Under the pieces are notes generated by a model. The model was not told the DNA's origin. It made no database searches and was given only the letters and a program-made list of their open reading frames with translations. From Gammaproteobacteria bacterium (GTDB taxonomy: Bacteria; Pseudomonadota; Gammaproteobacteria; UBA4575), in NCBI GenBank assembly GCA_028279275.1, contig JANQOB010000009.1, positions 62,001 through 126,000 of the forward strand: a stretch of DNA of 64,000 bases. Reading direction: 5' to 3'. A program made the translations under genes and the position numbers. Below are positions 25,802 through 36,196 of this stretch, one piece after another (within the stretch, counting starts at the first letter, position 1; each line of letters starts with the position of its first letter).

Positions 25802-26641
25802 TTATTTCATAACTGATGTAGCCACTTCCCGTGATGCATTAGGGAAGAAAAGTTGCTGTCCTTCAAGGGTAAAGTCGGCAATTGCTTGTTGGCCTTCAGC
25901 AGAAGTAAGCCAGTCGGAAAATAATTTAGCTTCTTTATGTTTAACATGTTCATATCTCTCGGGACTGACTAAGATGATACCGTATTGATTGAACAATGGT
26001 GGGTCATTTTCAAAAAGTAGTGTAAGCTGATCACGATTTTTAAAGGATAACCACGTGCCTCGGTCTGACATTGTGTAAGCGTTCATGGCGTTTGCTATAT
26101 TAAGTGTAGCGCCCATACCGGCTCCTGCTTCGCGATACCAATCGCCACTATATGCATCGATATCAACCCCGGTTAGTTCCCAAAGCTCTCGCTCTTTTTT
26201 ATGTGTGCCACTCTCATCCCCGCGTGAGATAAAGGGTATTCCACTTTGACTGATTAACTTAAATGCATCTACGGCTTTTTTTAAGTGTTTGATGTTTGCC
26301 GGATCATTTTTAGGTCCAATGATTACATAGTCGTTATACATCACATCGCGACGTTCAATACCAAAGCCTTTGGAAATGAATTTTTCTTCGGAAGGTTTAT
26401 GGTGTACTAAGACTAAATCTGCATCGCCTCTCTCGCCTAGAAGCAATGCTCGGCCAGTACCGACGGCAATTACACGTACATTAATTCCTGTTTTATTTTT
26501 AAACTTAGGGATTAAATAATCCAACAAACCAGAATTATCAGTCGAGGTAGTAGATGAAAGTGTAATGAATACTTCATCTTTAGCGTAAACTATGCTGATG
26601 TTAAATAATAATATTAGTATAAATATTAAAGTCCGTTTCAT
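25802..26641 (-). CDS. tupA: Tungstate ABC transporter substrate-binding protein
   Basis: A 279-residue periplasmic binding protein with signal peptide 1-20. The N-terminal SSTTSTDNSGLL (residues 29-40) is the signature TTTS..SG segment that contacts the oxyanion in TupA/WtpA proteins, and SRGDESGTHKKE is the second binding loop. The TupA class is favoured over ModA by these motifs. It overlaps the tupC ATPase gene by 4 bp. Confidence 0.92.
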   Translation of the reverse strand: MKRTLIFILILLFNISIVYAKDEVFITLSSTTSTDNSGLLDYLIPKFKNKTGINVRVIAVGTGRALLLGERGDADLVLVHHKPSEEKFISKGFGIERRDVMYNDYVIIGPKNDPANIKHLKKAVDAFKLISQSGIPFISRGDESGTHKKERELWELTGVDIDAYSGDWYREAGAGMGATLNIANAMNAYTMSDRGTWLSFKNRDQLTLLFENDPPLFNQYGIILVSPERYEHVKHKEAKLFSDWLTSAEGQQAIADFTLEGQQLFFPNASREVATSVMK

Positions 26642-27411
26642 TTCTCGATGCTTCCTGTTAATAGTTTCCCGTCAATAAAGTCTCTAGCAGATTGTGTTTG
26701 AGCGTATTTGAAAAAGTCTTTTGCCGGAGTGTGTTCGATTAGTTTTCCTTGATGAAAAAATAATATATCGTTTGCGAGCCTATGTGCTTGCCCTAAGTCA
26801 TGGGTAGTCATGATAATTTTAGTGCCTTGTTCGGCAATTGTCTTGATTAATTGTTCAATCGCCGCTGTGCCACTAGGGTCTAATTCTGCTGTGGGCTCAT
26901 CCAATAGGATGGCTTTGGGTTGCAATATCCAAGCTCGGGCTATATTTAACCGCTGTTGTTCACCACCTGATAGCACACGTGCATTGCGCTCAGCCAATGA
27001 AGATAGTCCTGTGTATTCTAGAGCTGAATTGATGAGTGAATCATAGTCATTTTTATCAACATCATGTAAAGACAAAACATATTCTAGATTTGCACGCACA
27101 CTACGTCTTAATAACACGGGTTTTTGGAAAATATAGGCACGCCAAGATTGTTGAGGCAGTGGAACGGTTGTATTCCATTTCAAGCTGCCTTGTGTAGGGG
27201 CTTCAAGACCGTGTGCAGTGCGTAATAATAAACTTTTACCTGCACCATTAGGCCCAAGAATAATGGTTACATCATTAGACTCAATATTGAGTGAAACATC
27301 GTTTAATAACAGATTGCCTTTCTTAACAATCTGTAAATTTTTCACCTGCAAAGGCAAAATATTAATTGTGTTCGTGTTAGCTATGATATTGGTATGCAGC
27401 ATGTTTAGCAC
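26638..27411 (-). CDS. tupC: Tungstate ABC transporter ATPase
   Basis: A 257-residue ABC ATPase: Walker A GPNGAGKS at 53-60, Q-loop in IFQKPVL, signature LSGGEQQRL at about 147-155, Walker B AILLDEPTAELD ending near 174, and H-loop TTHDLGQA. The first 15 residues are weakly conserved and a start three codons later is possible. It overlaps the permease gene by about 35 bp, indicating translational coupling. Confidence 0.92.
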   Translation of the reverse strand: MLNMLHTNIIANTNTINILPLQVKNLQIVKKGNLLLNDVSLNIESNDVTIILGPNGAGKSLLLRTAHGLEAPTQGSLKWNTTVPLPQQSWRAYIFQKPVLLRRSVRANLEYVLSLHDVDKNDYDSLINSALEYTGLSSLAERNARVLSGGEQQRLNIARAWILQPKAILLDEPTAELDPSGTAAIEQLIKTIAEQGTKIIMTTHDLGQAHRLANDILFFHQGKLIEHTPAKDFFKYAQTQSARDFIDGKLLTGSIEK

Positions 27412-28081
27412 TCATAACTAATGAAGTAACAATTAATGAAAGCGTAATCAAGATAATACCTAAGGCAAGTGCAAGCTCGATATCCCCTTTGCGTGTTTCG
27501 AGCGCAATGGCTGTGGTCATTACACGTGTAGCATGATTGATATTGCCACCTACAATTAAAACCGCACCGACTTCTGCTATTGCTCGGCCAAATCCTGCAA
27601 ACACTCCTGTCATTAAACTAAAGCGTGTTTCCCATAATAAAGTTTTCATCATGCGTGAAGCTTTTGCACCCAGTGCACGAAGTTGCTCGTGATACTCATC
27701 ATTGGCATCCATAATCGTTTGGCGTGTAAGTGCCGCTACAATAGGTGTAATGAGGCACACCTGAGCGATGATCATTGCAGTTGGCGTAAACAACAAACCA
27801 AGTACACCCAGTGGGCCCGAGCGCGACAAAATTAAATACACAACCAAGCCCACTACAACAGGTGGTAAACCCATAAAAGCATTTAGGAGTGCGACAATTA
27901 TTCCGCGTCCAGGAAATTTATATAACGCTAACGCAGCGCCCAGTGGCAAGCCAATTAAACTTGCAATGAAAACTGCAGTAAGGCTCACGCGCAAAGACAA
28001 CCCAATAATTTCTAATAGCGCAGGGTCTAACTGAAATATAAGTTGCAGTGCTTTCGCAAAAGCTTGTGAAAAATCGTTCAA
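27377..28081 (-). CDS. tupB: Tungstate ABC transporter permease
   Basis: A 234-residue inner-membrane permease with five or six helices and a binding-protein-dependent EAA-type loop (HEQLRALGAKASRMMKTLLWE). The segment FGRAIAEVGAVLIVGGNI is typical of TupB. It is the first gene of tupB-tupC-tupA. Tungsten uptake implies a tungsto-enzyme or molybdopterin enzyme elsewhere in the genome. No regulatory site is evident in the 120 bp upstream. Confidence 0.92.
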   Translation of the reverse strand: MNDFSQAFAKALQLIFQLDPALLEIIGLSLRVSLTAVFIASLIGLPLGAALALYKFPGRGIIVALLNAFMGLPPVVVGLVVYLILSRSGPLGVLGLLFTPTAMIIAQVCLITPIVAALTRQTIMDANDEYHEQLRALGAKASRMMKTLLWETRFSLMTGVFAGFGRAIAEVGAVLIVGGNINHATRVMTTAIALETRKGDIELALALGIILITLSLIVTSLVMSAKHAAYQYHS

Positions 28082-28204
28082 GAAAAAATTCCGTATCTAG
28101 CAGGATGTACTGACCTGCAAAAAAAGTTTTGTTGAAATGATACCGAATTCAGTATTCGTGAAGCGCGCTATTTTGGGGTAATTTCTTGTTTAGCCTTTTG
28201 AAAA

Positions 28205-28648
28205 TTATGGTTTTTTCACAGGCATGACGATGTCTAGCTCTTGTGTTGCATTTGGATCGTCAGCTTGATGAAAGCGTACAGTGATTAAAACTTCATCATC
28301 CGCTTTCACTGCCGATTCTGGATGCATTAACATGAAATGATATCCGCCGGGCTCAAGTTTTACCGACTCTCCAGCAGGGATGGGCAGTTCTTTTTGGTGA
28401 CGCATTTTTGCCACACCATTTTCAACAACAGTGCGATGAATTTCAACATGATTAAACTGTTTACTAGCTGCAGAAGTAAGAGTAAGTACTTCCTCTGTGT
28501 TGTTTGTAAGGGTGACATATCCCGCCAGCATCGAAGCGTTTGGTGGAGCTTCTCGCACCCATGCATCTTCGATTAGTAAACTTTCTTGTCCAGTTTTTTG
28601 ACACGCCGTTAATAATACAATTAACGTTAATAAAATAGATTTGTACAT
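28205..28648 (-). CDS. Periplasmic copper chaperone PCu(A)C, lipoprotein
   Basis: The start MYKSILLTL (28648) gives 147 residues with a lipoprotein signal ending LLTAC (Cys16). An in-frame ATG 30 bp upstream would place ten polar residues ahead of it. The copper-binding pattern of the PCu(A)C family is visible as HVEIH, KMRHQ and, further on, HFMLM. The family delivers Cu(I) to the CuA site of cytochrome oxidase. It is a single gene about 120 bp from tupB. Confidence 0.87.
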   Translation of the reverse strand: MYKSILLTLIVLLTACQKTGQESLLIEDAWVREAPPNASMLAGYVTLTNNTEEVLTLTSAASKQFNHVEIHRTVVENGVAKMRHQKELPIPAGESVKLEPGGYHFMLMHPESAVKADDEVLITVRFHQADDPNATQELDIVMPVKKP

Positions 28649-28757
28649 TATGTTTTTTGTGAGCAAATTGCAGTTCATTTAATTCGATTCGTTTTAAGGA
28701 AACTTTTATAATCTTAGCTATATCAATTTGGAATTAATTAGAGCCTAGGGTTGCATT

Positions 28758-29144
28758 ATGAGTGAAAGTCCAGATGATCGTATATATTCTGAAGAGCATA
28801 TTTGGTTGTTATTAGAAACAGATGATGTTGCCTTAATAGGCATAACGGGATATGCGCAAAATGAGCTTGGTGATATTGTTTATGTTGAATTACCAGAACT
28901 AGACAGCGAATATCAAGCAGGTCAGGTCTGTGCCGTTGTGGAATCGGTAAAAACTGCAAGTGATATACACTGTCCCGTCGAATGTAGAATCATTGAGGTT
29001 AATGAGGAATTAGTTGATTCTCCTGAAGTATTAAATGATTCGCCATATGAAGAAGGTTGGTTATGCAAAATAGAGATATTAGACAAAACGGCAATTGACA
29101 CTCTACTAAATGCCAGCCAATATGACTCAATGGTTGAGATATAG
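28758..29144 (+). CDS. gcvH: Glycine cleavage system H protein (lipoyl carrier)
   Basis: A 128-residue H protein with the lipoylation site K65 in VESVKTASD and the flanking fold (GDIVYVELPE, NDSPYEEGWLCKIE). It carries the aminomethyl intermediate between the P, T and L proteins. gcvT and gcvP are not adjacent, so it is either dispersed from the rest of the system or has another lipoyl-related role. A hairpin overlaps its stop codon. Confidence 0.92.
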   Translation: MSESPDDRIYSEEHIWLLLETDDVALIGITGYAQNELGDIVYVELPELDSEYQAGQVCAVVESVKTASDIHCPVECRIIEVNEELVDSPEVLNDSPYEEGWLCKIEILDKTAIDTLLNASQYDSMVEI

Positions 29145-29165
29145 TGATTATTTTTTAATCACTAT
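29142..29165 (+). terminator. Hairpin at the gcvH stop codon
   Basis: TAGTGATTA and TAATCACTA form a 9-bp stem around a T-rich loop and include the gcvH stop codon. No T tract follows, so it may be a weak terminator or an RNA-stabilising structure. Confidence 0.4.
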
Positions 29166-29207
29166 AACTATACAAATACTCATAACGAAAGCAGGTCGGA
29201 GAAATTA

Positions 29208-29708
29208 ATGGCTAAAATTACCTTGCAAGGAAATGAAATTCATACAAATGGAAATCTTCCTGAAATTGGTGCGAGTGCACCAGATTTTGTATTAGTAAAT
29301 AAAGATTTAGAAAACGTTTCTTTGTCATCTTTTCCAGGTAAGAAAAAACTTTTAAGTATCGTGCCTAGCTTAGATACACCTGTGTGTGCTACTTCAACTA
29401 AAAAATTTAATGATTATGCAAAAGAACATGAGGATGTCGTAGTGATAATCATCTCGGCTGATTTACCTTTTGCAATGTCACGTTTTTGTACTGCTGAAAA
29501 TGCTGAGAATGTGGTGCCGCTTTCAATTATGCGTTCGGATTCATTCTCACGTGACTATGGCGTGTTAATCGAAGATGGGCCTCTGGCTGGTATTACTGCA
29601 CGAGCATTAGTTGTATTAGATCAAGAGAATAGTGTGATTCATACTGAACTAGTTGATGAAATTGCTAATGAGCCTGATTACGATGCAGCCATGCAAGCAT
29701 TAGCTTAA
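29208..29708 (+). CDS. tpx: Thiol peroxidase
   Basis: A 166-residue atypical 2-Cys peroxiredoxin. The peroxidatic C60 lies in [10 protein letters not shown] and the resolving C94 in SRFCTAEN, matching E. coli C61 and C95. It reduces hydroperoxides using thioredoxin. A GGTCGGAGAA ribosome site precedes the ATG. It converges on the acyltransferase gene, the two stop codons overlapping by 4 bp. Confidence 0.96.
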   Translation: MAKITLQGNEIHTNGNLPEIGASAPDFVLVNKDLENVSLSSFPGKKKLLSIVPSLDTPVCATSTKKFNDYAKEHEDVVVIIISADLPFAMSRFCTAENAENVVPLSIMRSDSFSRDYGVLIEDGPLAGITARALVVLDQENSVIHTELVDEIANEPDYDAAMQALA

Positions 29709-30445
29709 TCTTCTACAATTTTAGCGACTGCATTTCTTGCTGTTTCAGCAAGGTCTTTTCTAAGTTTTCCTTTACTTGCAATTGGTTTGCAAAATGTGAC
29801 TTTTGCGAGTGTTGATTTTGCACACATAATTCGAAATGAATGCTTAATAATGTTCGCTTCATCCACAAATGGAACATGAGGATGAGTACCATCTTCATGA
29901 GGATAGCAAAGTGCAACGGGCTGAACTAAAACATCAGTGTCTACTGCGGCAGCGAACAGCCTAGGGTGAAATGTATGTACTTCAAATCCGTGTGTAGTTT
30001 TTGCTTCAGGAAATGAGGCTACGCTTTGTCCTGCAGTTAACTTAGTTTTCATTAATTCAATGGCTTCTGCAGCTCCATTTTTTGACCCGCGGTGAATAAA
30101 CAAAGTACCTGCTTTGGCTGCAAGTGTGCCAATTACGGGCCAATCACGTATTTCTGCTTTAGATAAAAATGATATGGGTAAAACAGATGAAATTATTAAT
30201 ATGTCTATCCATGAAATATGGTTGGAAACAACAAATGCAGGAGGTTGGGCGGGTGTTCCACGCACTTGTATATCAATGCCAATTATTTCGGCACTACGGT
30301 GCAACCAGTTTTGTATGATTTCGTGTTGAGCATCACTTAAATCATGGCTTTGAGTGCCATGCAAGCGGGTATAGGATAAGAATAGTCCTTTTACAATATG
30401 CGTAAGCAGATGTAGCAGTCTGTATAAACCCCGTAGAATGCTCAT
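29705..30445 (-). CDS. PlsC-like lysophospholipid acyltransferase
   Basis: A 246-residue membrane-associated acyltransferase with the catalytic HX4D box at H76-D81 (SNHISWID), the FIHRG segment, and [10 protein letters not shown] in place of the usual FPEGT. It probably acylates 1-acylglycerol-3-phosphate or a related lysolipid. It follows the DUF255 gene with only 1 bp between them and is likely co-transcribed. Substitutions in the FPEG motif make the exact substrate uncertain. Confidence 0.87.
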   Translation of the reverse strand: MSILRGLYRLLHLLTHIVKGLFLSYTRLHGTQSHDLSDAQHEIIQNWLHRSAEIIGIDIQVRGTPAQPPAFVVSNHISWIDILIISSVLPISFLSKAEIRDWPVIGTLAAKAGTLFIHRGSKNGAAEAIELMKTKLTAGQSVASFPEAKTTHGFEVHTFHPRLFAAAVDTDVLVQPVALCYPHEDGTHPHVPFVDEANIIKHSFRIMCAKSTLAKVTFCKPIASKGKLRKDLAETARNAVAKIVED

Positions 30446-30446
30446 G

Positions 30447-32543
30447 TTAATGGATAGGTGACTGAACGCTTGTTTCAGTCAGGATTTCTTGTAGTTCCTT
30501 AAAGGTTTCTATTGGAGCATCACATTGTGTGCCGCTACACACATAGGCTGTAACTCCCTCGCTGCTGCTTGATTTATATTTTTTCTCGGCAATCGCAAGA
30601 GGCAAGTTTTTTTCATTTTCATTAATCGCAAACACCATTCTTTGCGGAGCATAGCCATGATTGCAGGCTTCATACCATTGGTTTAATGGTTCTTCCACAC
30701 CACATAAAATAATGATTTGTGGTGGATGTAATTGCTCTTCAAATGCATGTAACAAACTTGTATGTCCTATAGGCGATTGGCTGATGGCTTGGGCAGAAAA
30801 TTCAAGTGTGCGTGTGGCTGCATCAAGATATTTTGGTTCAGCTAACAGATAACCAAGCCTTACCAATGCAAGAGCTGCGATGCCATTACCTGATGGAGTG
30901 GAGTCATCACTGAGAGTTTTAGGTCGTTGTATTAATTGCTCATGATCGTTAGCGGTAAAATAAAAACCTCCTGTTGAGGTGTCTTCAAACTGTTCTAATA
31001 TCACATCAGCAATATCACAAGCCCAGTTTAAATCATCAGTATTCCAGCGTGCTTGCAACATTTCTAATAATGCATCTAATAAATATGCATAGTCATCTAA
31101 ATAGGCATCAAGATGGGCTTTACCATCTTTATAGGTCGCAAATAAACGTTGTTTTTGCCACATGGTATCTCGAATAAAATTCAATGCTTGGTCAGCAGAG
31201 GCAATATAATCAGAGTTGTTAAATGCGCGTCCTGCAATGGCCATACCGCGGATCATTAATGCGTTCCAGCTAGTAAGAATTTTTTCATCACGCCCGGGCC
31301 GGATGCGTTTTTCTCTGATATTGAAAAGTTTTTGTTTTGCGCTATCGAGTAAATCATTAAATTTTTTTGAATCAATTGATTGTGCTAAACATATTTCCTC
31401 TTCACTTTTAAAGGTATGCAAATGATAACTTCCTTCAAAATTTGCCGCACCATCAAAACCAAAATGTGGAGCAAAGATTGTATATTCTTCTTGAGTTAAA
31501 ATATCTTCAACTTCAGATTTTTCCCAGACGTAATACTTTCCTTCAACGCCTTCAGAGTCAGCATCTAGGGTGGAGTAATAGCCTCCTTCAGGTGATTGCA
31601 TTTCGCGAATGAGCCATTCGATAGTGCTTTTGCATGTTCTTCGAAATTGGTCAGAGTAGTTTAGTGAAAATGCTTGAGCGTAGAGTGCTAACAAAGGGCC
31701 ATTGTCATATAGCATTTTTTCAAAGTGTGGAATCATCCAGTATTGATCGACCGAATAGCGACTAAATCCACCGCCTATGTGATCGTAAATACCTCCTGCT
31801 GCCATTTTTTCTAAACTGTAAATTGCGACATGCAAAGCGCGCGGTTTATTTTCTAATTTGATTTTATTTTGTGCGTAGTAACGCAACAATCTTTCAATAT
31901 TACTAGGATGTGGAAATTTGGGAGCATTTCCAAATCCTCCATGCTGTGCATCAAATGTTTGCTCAAGTTGTTCGGTACAGATATCTAAAATATTTTCGGA
32001 TAAATCTATTTTGGTAAACGTTGGTTCATAGATACTTTGTAACGCCTGATGCATAGACTGATTTTGCGTAATGATTTCCCCATGACGGTTTTGATAAAAA
32101 TCAGAAATGTGATGTAAGAGTTCTTTAAATGAAGGTAAACCATGTCTAGGCGAATCAGGAAAATAAGTGCCTCCAAAAAATGGCATTTGATCTTCAGGCG
32201 TTAAAAACATTGTAAGTGGCCAACCACCGCTACGTTGCGTGAGTAAATACTGCGCTGTTTGATATATCTTGTCGATATCGGGACGTTCTTCGCGATCAAT
32301 TTTGATATTGATGTACAGCTCATTCATTATTTTTGCTGTGGCTTCATTCTCAAATGATTCATGTGCCATGACATGGCACCAGTGACATGCTGAGTAGCCT
32401 ATAGAGAGTAAGATTGGTTTTTTTTCATCTTTAGCACGTTGTAGTGCTTCATCACACCACGGATACCATTCCACGGGATTTTCTGCATGTTGTAGAAGAT
32501 AGGGGCTTGTTTGATCAGCAAGATGATTTTTATTTTTTGACAT
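30447..32543 (-). CDS. Thioredoxin-domain protein, DUF255/YyaL (SSP411) family
   Basis: A 698-residue protein: an N-terminal thioredoxin-like domain with C53-x-x-C56 ([16 protein letters not shown]) followed by an (alpha/alpha)6 glycosidase-like domain. The ATG at 32543 (MSKNKN) is preferred over a TTG four codons upstream. Members are widely conserved from bacteria to animals (spermatogenesis protein 20) and have no settled function. It is the first gene of a pair with the acyltransferase and is divergent from lgt. Confidence 0.92.
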   Translation of the reverse strand: MSKNKNHLADQTSPYLLQHAENPVEWYPWCDEALQRAKDEKKPILLSIGYSACHWCHVMAHESFENEATAKIMNELYINIKIDREERPDIDKIYQTAQYLLTQRSGGWPLTMFLTPEDQMPFFGGTYFPDSPRHGLPSFKELLHHISDFYQNRHGEIITQNQSMHQALQSIYEPTFTKIDLSENILDICTEQLEQTFDAQHGGFGNAPKFPHPSNIERLLRYYAQNKIKLENKPRALHVAIYSLEKMAAGGIYDHIGGGFSRYSVDQYWMIPHFEKMLYDNGPLLALYAQAFSLNYSDQFRRTCKSTIEWLIREMQSPEGGYYSTLDADSEGVEGKYYVWEKSEVEDILTQEEYTIFAPHFGFDGAANFEGSYHLHTFKSEEEICLAQSIDSKKFNDLLDSAKQKLFNIREKRIRPGRDEKILTSWNALMIRGMAIAGRAFNNSDYIASADQALNFIRDTMWQKQRLFATYKDGKAHLDAYLDDYAYLLDALLEMLQARWNTDDLNWACDIADVILEQFEDTSTGGFYFTANDHEQLIQRPKTLSDDSTPSGNGIAALALVRLGYLLAEPKYLDAATRTLEFSAQAISQSPIGHTSLLHAFEEQLHPPQIIILCGVEEPLNQWYEACNHGYAPQRMVFAINENEKNLPLAIAEKKYKSSSSEGVTAYVCSGTQCDAPIETFKELQEILTETSVQSPIH

Positions 32544-32611
32544 GGCTGTGCTCAATTTTTATACATATACGTAAATTACTAACGAAGTCTAACTGTTGTT
32601 ATAGTGTAAGT

Positions 32612-33409
32612 ATGCTGACTTTCCCTGAAATCGATCCAGTATTTTTTGCAATCGGTCCACTAAAACTTCGATGGTATGGATTAATGTACGCCGTCGGTTT
32701 TCTAGGGTTTTGGTTAGTTGGACGCATTCATGCAAAAAAGACTCACACAGTAGCTCAACCCAATGATGTCGGCGATATTTTGTTTTATGGCATGCTAGGT
32801 GTGATTCTGGGGGGCAGAATAGGTTCCGTTTTGTTTTATAACTTCCCACTTTTTTTAGAAAACCCGCTTTACTTGTTTAAAATTTGGGAAGGTGGCATGA
32901 GTTTTCATGGTGGTTTACTGGGCGTTATTGTTGCTTTATGGATTTACCAGCGTTCAAAAGGATATGGTTTTTTGCGCTTATGTGACTTTGTTGCTCCCAT
33001 GGTTCCTATTGGATTAGGTGCAGGAAGAATTGGTAATTTTATTAACGGTGAACTATGGGGTCGAGTAACAGATGTTCCATGGGGTATGGTGTTTCCACAT
33101 GCCGGTGATTTACCTAGACACCCATCACAACTTTATCAAGCCTTTTTAGAGGGCTTATTGATGTTTACTATTCTTTGGATATTCGCGCAAAAGCCTCGTC
33201 CAATTGGGGCAGTGTGTGGCTTGTTTGTGTTACTTTATGGTGTATTTAGATTCGTTACAGAATTTGTGCGTCAACCGGATGCGCATTTAAACTTTATTGC
33301 CTTTGATTGGTTAACGATGGGACAGTTATTATCCTTACCAATGATATTAGTGGGAGTTGTTACAATATATCTTGCCTATAACACTTTTGGTTATGCAAAA
33401 GAGCATTAA
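32612..33409 (+). CDS. lgt: Prolipoprotein diacylglyceryl transferase
   Basis: A 265-residue inner-membrane enzyme that transfers diacylglycerol to the lipobox Cys of prolipoproteins. The start MLTFPEIDP (32612) fits the family; a longer in-frame reading overlaps the DUF255 gene and is rejected. Key motifs are MSFHGGLLG (H99) and the Lgt signature [13 protein letters not shown] (138-150). It begins the lgt-thyA-folA cluster, 3 bp before thyA. Several lipoproteins in this window would be its clients. Confidence 0.96.
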   Translation: MLTFPEIDPVFFAIGPLKLRWYGLMYAVGFLGFWLVGRIHAKKTHTVAQPNDVGDILFYGMLGVILGGRIGSVLFYNFPLFLENPLYLFKIWEGGMSFHGGLLGVIVALWIYQRSKGYGFLRLCDFVAPMVPIGLGAGRIGNFINGELWGRVTDVPWGMVFPHAGDLPRHPSQLYQAFLEGLLMFTILWIFAQKPRPIGAVCGLFVLLYGVFRFVTEFVRQPDAHLNFIAFDWLTMGQLLSLPMILVGVVTIYLAYNTFGYAKEH

Positions 33410-33412
33410 TTT

Positions 33413-34207
33413 ATGCAGCAATATTTAGAACTATTACATCATGTCATGACCCATGGCATAGATAAAGATGATCGTACCGGTACCGGCACTGTTTCCGTGT
33501 TTGGATATCAAATGCGCTTTGATTTGCAAAATGGGTTTCCTTTATTAACAACTAAAAAATTACATCTAAAGTCCATTATTTACGAATTACTTTGGTTTTT
33601 ACGTGGTGAAACGAATGTTTCTTATTTGCATAAAAATGGTGTTTCCATTTGGGATGAATGGGCAGATGAAAATGGAGAGCTAGGACCTATTTATGGGTCG
33701 CAATGGCGCAGTTGGAGAGGGGCAAATGGTGAATCGATTGATCAAATTAGTCAGCTAATCGATAACTTAAAAGAAAACCCGCTATCGAGAAGACATATTG
33801 TAAGCGCATGGAATGTCGGTGAGCTCGATAATATGGCTTTGCCACCTTGCCATGCTTTTTTTCAATTTTATGTCGCGCAAAATAAACTCTCTTGCCAACT
33901 GTATCAACGAAGTGCAGATGTGTTTTTAGGAGTGCCATTTAATATCGCATCCTATGCGTTGTTGCTACAGATGGTAGCTCAGGTAACAGGTTATCAAGCG
34001 GGTGAGTTTGTGCACACTTTTGGTGATGTGCATTTATATAATAATCATATTGAACAAGCGCAAAAGCAACTTAATCGTACTCCTTATGCATTGCCACAAA
34101 TGCACATTAATCCTGACGTGAAATCCATTTTCAATTTTAAATATGAAGATTTTGAATTGCAGAATTACCAATGCCATGAGCATATTTCTGCACCTATAGC
34201 GGTTTAA
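33413..34207 (+). CDS. thyA: Thymidylate synthase
   Basis: A 264-residue ThyA, the exact length of the E. coli enzyme. The catalytic nucleophile is C146 in [11 protein letters not shown], and the folate/dUMP blocks [18 protein letters not shown] and [17 protein letters not shown] are intact. It produces dTMP and dihydrofolate, which the next gene recycles. It is 3 bp after lgt and 11 bp before folA. Confidence 0.98.
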   Translation: MQQYLELLHHVMTHGIDKDDRTGTGTVSVFGYQMRFDLQNGFPLLTTKKLHLKSIIYELLWFLRGETNVSYLHKNGVSIWDEWADENGELGPIYGSQWRSWRGANGESIDQISQLIDNLKENPLSRRHIVSAWNVGELDNMALPPCHAFFQFYVAQNKLSCQLYQRSADVFLGVPFNIASYALLLQMVAQVTGYQAGEFVHTFGDVHLYNNHIEQAQKQLNRTPYALPQMHINPDVKSIFNFKYEDFELQNYQCHEHISAPIAV

Positions 34208-34218
34208 AATTTACTATT

Positions 34219-34704
34219 ATGGAGATCGCAATCATCGTAGCGATGACACCTGCTGGCCTCATCGGGAAAGATAAACAAATTCCATGGCATTTACCTGCAG
34301 ATTTGCAACGTTTTAAGAAAATTACCATGGGTTATCCCATCATCATGGGCCGCAAGACTTTTGAATCATTGCCAGGTATATTGCCGGGCAGACAACATAT
34401 TGTTTTAACTCATAATAAAAACTATCAAGCAGCGGGTTGTGAAGTGGTTACAAACTGGGGGCATGTAGCAAGTTTAGTAAAAGATAAAGCGTTCGTGATA
34501 GGGGGAGCTAAAATTTATGAGTATGCCTTGCCTATCGCAAAACATCTTTATATCACTATTGTGCATGCTGATCTTGAAGGGGATACCTTTTTCCCGGAAT
34601 GGAATAAAGAAGCATGGAGAGAGCTAGAACATGAGTATCGTGTAAAAGATGAAAAAAATAAATTTGATATTGAAAATTTTGTTTATCAGAAATTAACTGA
34701 GTAG
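34219..34704 (+). CDS. folA: Dihydrofolate reductase
   Basis: A 161-residue DHFR (E. coli 159) regenerating tetrahydrofolate. Conserved blocks are AGLIGKDKQIPWHLPADLQRFKK, MGRKTFES and AFVIGGAKIYEYALP. The Asp of the active site in most bacteria is here D28 in PADLQRF. It ends the lgt-thyA-folA cluster and converges on apaH with a gap of 7 bp. Confidence 0.97.
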   Translation: MEIAIIVAMTPAGLIGKDKQIPWHLPADLQRFKKITMGYPIIMGRKTFESLPGILPGRQHIVLTHNKNYQAAGCEVVTNWGHVASLVKDKAFVIGGAKIYEYALPIAKHLYITIVHADLEGDTFFPEWNKEAWRELEHEYRVKDEKNKFDIENFVYQKLTE

Positions 34705-34711
34705 ATTTTGT

Positions 34712-35551
34712 TTAATTTACTCTTGTAATTTCTCTTTTAGCCTCGCAGTTCAGCTGATAAATAGTCAAACTTTCGAGTTCAATTTTGATAGCGGTGAGTT
34801 GTCCGCCCCACAAACAACCTGTATCGGTTGAAATGATATTTTGTTGTTGTATATGCCCCAAAGTCGACCAGTGACCAAACACAACTGTGGTTTCTTGACT
34901 TTTTCGCGATGAAATTTCATACCATGGTTTCATACGTGAAGGCTGAGTACCTGGAGGGCCTTTAAATGTAAAGCTCATTACGCCCTCTCTATTACAATAG
35001 CGAACTCGGGTCATGAAATTAGTGATTGTACGTAAGCGGTTCCAGCCTTTAAGTCTTCCATCCCACTGATTAGGTTTATCCCCATACATGTTGAAAAGAA
35101 AGTCTTTGTATTTTTTAGATCGTAAGATCGTTTCAACTTCTTTTGCATAAGACAGTGCATCTTTAATGGTCCACTGTGGTGCCAGACCCGCATGAACCAT
35201 GGCAAATTTTAGGGACTTGTTGTAACGTATTAAGGGTTGCCTACGTAGCCAGTCAATTAATTCATCAATATCTTTGGCTTGCAGTACGCTATATAAACTA
35301 CTTGTTGTTCTAATATCTTTTGCACCGGCATAGGCAGCTAATAGATGTAAATCATGATTACCTAAAACAGTAACTGCACAATTACCTAAATTTCTTACCC
35401 AACGTAGTGTTTCGAGTGATTTTGGCCCACGGTTAACTAAATCACCAACAAACCAAAGTTGATCTTTTTTAGGATTAAAAGAGATGTAATCGACAAGTTC
35501 TCGGAGTTCATCGAAACAACCCTGTACATCACCGATTACATATACCGACAT
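34712..35551 (-). CDS. apaH: Symmetrical bis(5'-nucleosyl)-tetraphosphatase
   Basis: A 279-residue metallophosphatase hydrolysing Ap4A to ADP. Metal motifs are IGDVQGCFDEL, WFVGDLVNRGP, and LGNHDLHLL. The same family removes Np4 caps from RNA in E. coli. It follows apaG by about 110 bp in the lptD-to-apaH block. Confidence 0.96.
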   Translation of the reverse strand: MSVYVIGDVQGCFDELRELVDYISFNPKKDQLWFVGDLVNRGPKSLETLRWVRNLGNCAVTVLGNHDLHLLAAYAGAKDIRTTSSLYSVLQAKDIDELIDWLRRQPLIRYNKSLKFAMVHAGLAPQWTIKDALSYAKEVETILRSKKYKDFLFNMYGDKPNQWDGRLKGWNRLRTITNFMTRVRYCNREGVMSFTFKGPPGTQPSRMKPWYEISSRKSQETTVVFGHWSTLGHIQQQNIISTDTGCLWGGQLTAIKIELESLTIYQLNCEAKREITRVN

Positions 35552-35659
35552 AATTAATCAGAGTTTTTGAGATATGCAAAATTTTATGAAAACAATACTA
35601 CAAATATAAAGCAACAATTTAGTTGCATCATAAAGATAGAATTAATTTCTAAGAAAATT

Positions 35660-36043
35660 CTAGTGTAAAACGCGCGGAGCCGCTAAGGTAAACGGGTCAA
35701 TAGGGGCATCAAATTCAGTGCCATCATCCGCAATCATTTGATAACTACCTTGCATTGTGCCTACTGGCGTTTCAAGCATGGTACCGCTTGTATACTGGAA
35801 AGCTTCACCAGGACGTAAATAAGGCTGCTCTCCAACAACTCCTTCACCTCTTACTTCTTGTGTTTTGCCATTAGAGTCGGTAATTAACCAGTGACGAGTG
35901 ATGAGTTTTGCAGGTACATGGCCTGAATTATGAATGGTGACCGTGTATGCAAATACGAAGCGACTTTCACCCTCATCAGATTGTGCTTCAATAAACGAAG
36001 TGTCTACGCTGACATCGATATCATGATTATTTGTGTCATCCAT
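35660..36043 (-). CDS. apaG: ApaG domain protein
   Basis: A 127-residue ApaG beta-sandwich protein with the family segments [44 protein letters not shown] and GTMQGSYQM. The function is unsettled, although phosphate or nucleotide binding has been suggested. It stands between rsmA and apaH, the usual order, here with a wider gap of about 150 bp to rsmA. Confidence 0.95.
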   Translation of the reverse strand: MDDTNNHDIDVSVDTSFIEAQSDEGESRFVFAYTVTIHNSGHVPAKLITRHWLITDSNGKTQEVRGEGVVGEQPYLRPGEAFQYTSGTMLETPVGTMQGSYQMIADDGTEFDAPIDPFTLAAPRVLH

Positions 36044-36196
36044 ATTAGTAATTATACCCTGTTAAAGATAAAAAACTCAGATCTAGCTAACAGTAAAAGC
36101 AGTTTAAATATTAACCATTCTGGCAATGTGTTTATGTTCTTTATGAGCAATTTGTTCTAACTAATTCAGTAAGTTGCATCCCAAATAATGTGGTGT

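Noticed and set aside
32444..32611. N-terminal extension of lgt
   Set aside because: It overlaps the 5' end of the divergent DUF255 gene, and Lgt proteins start at MLTFPEIDP.
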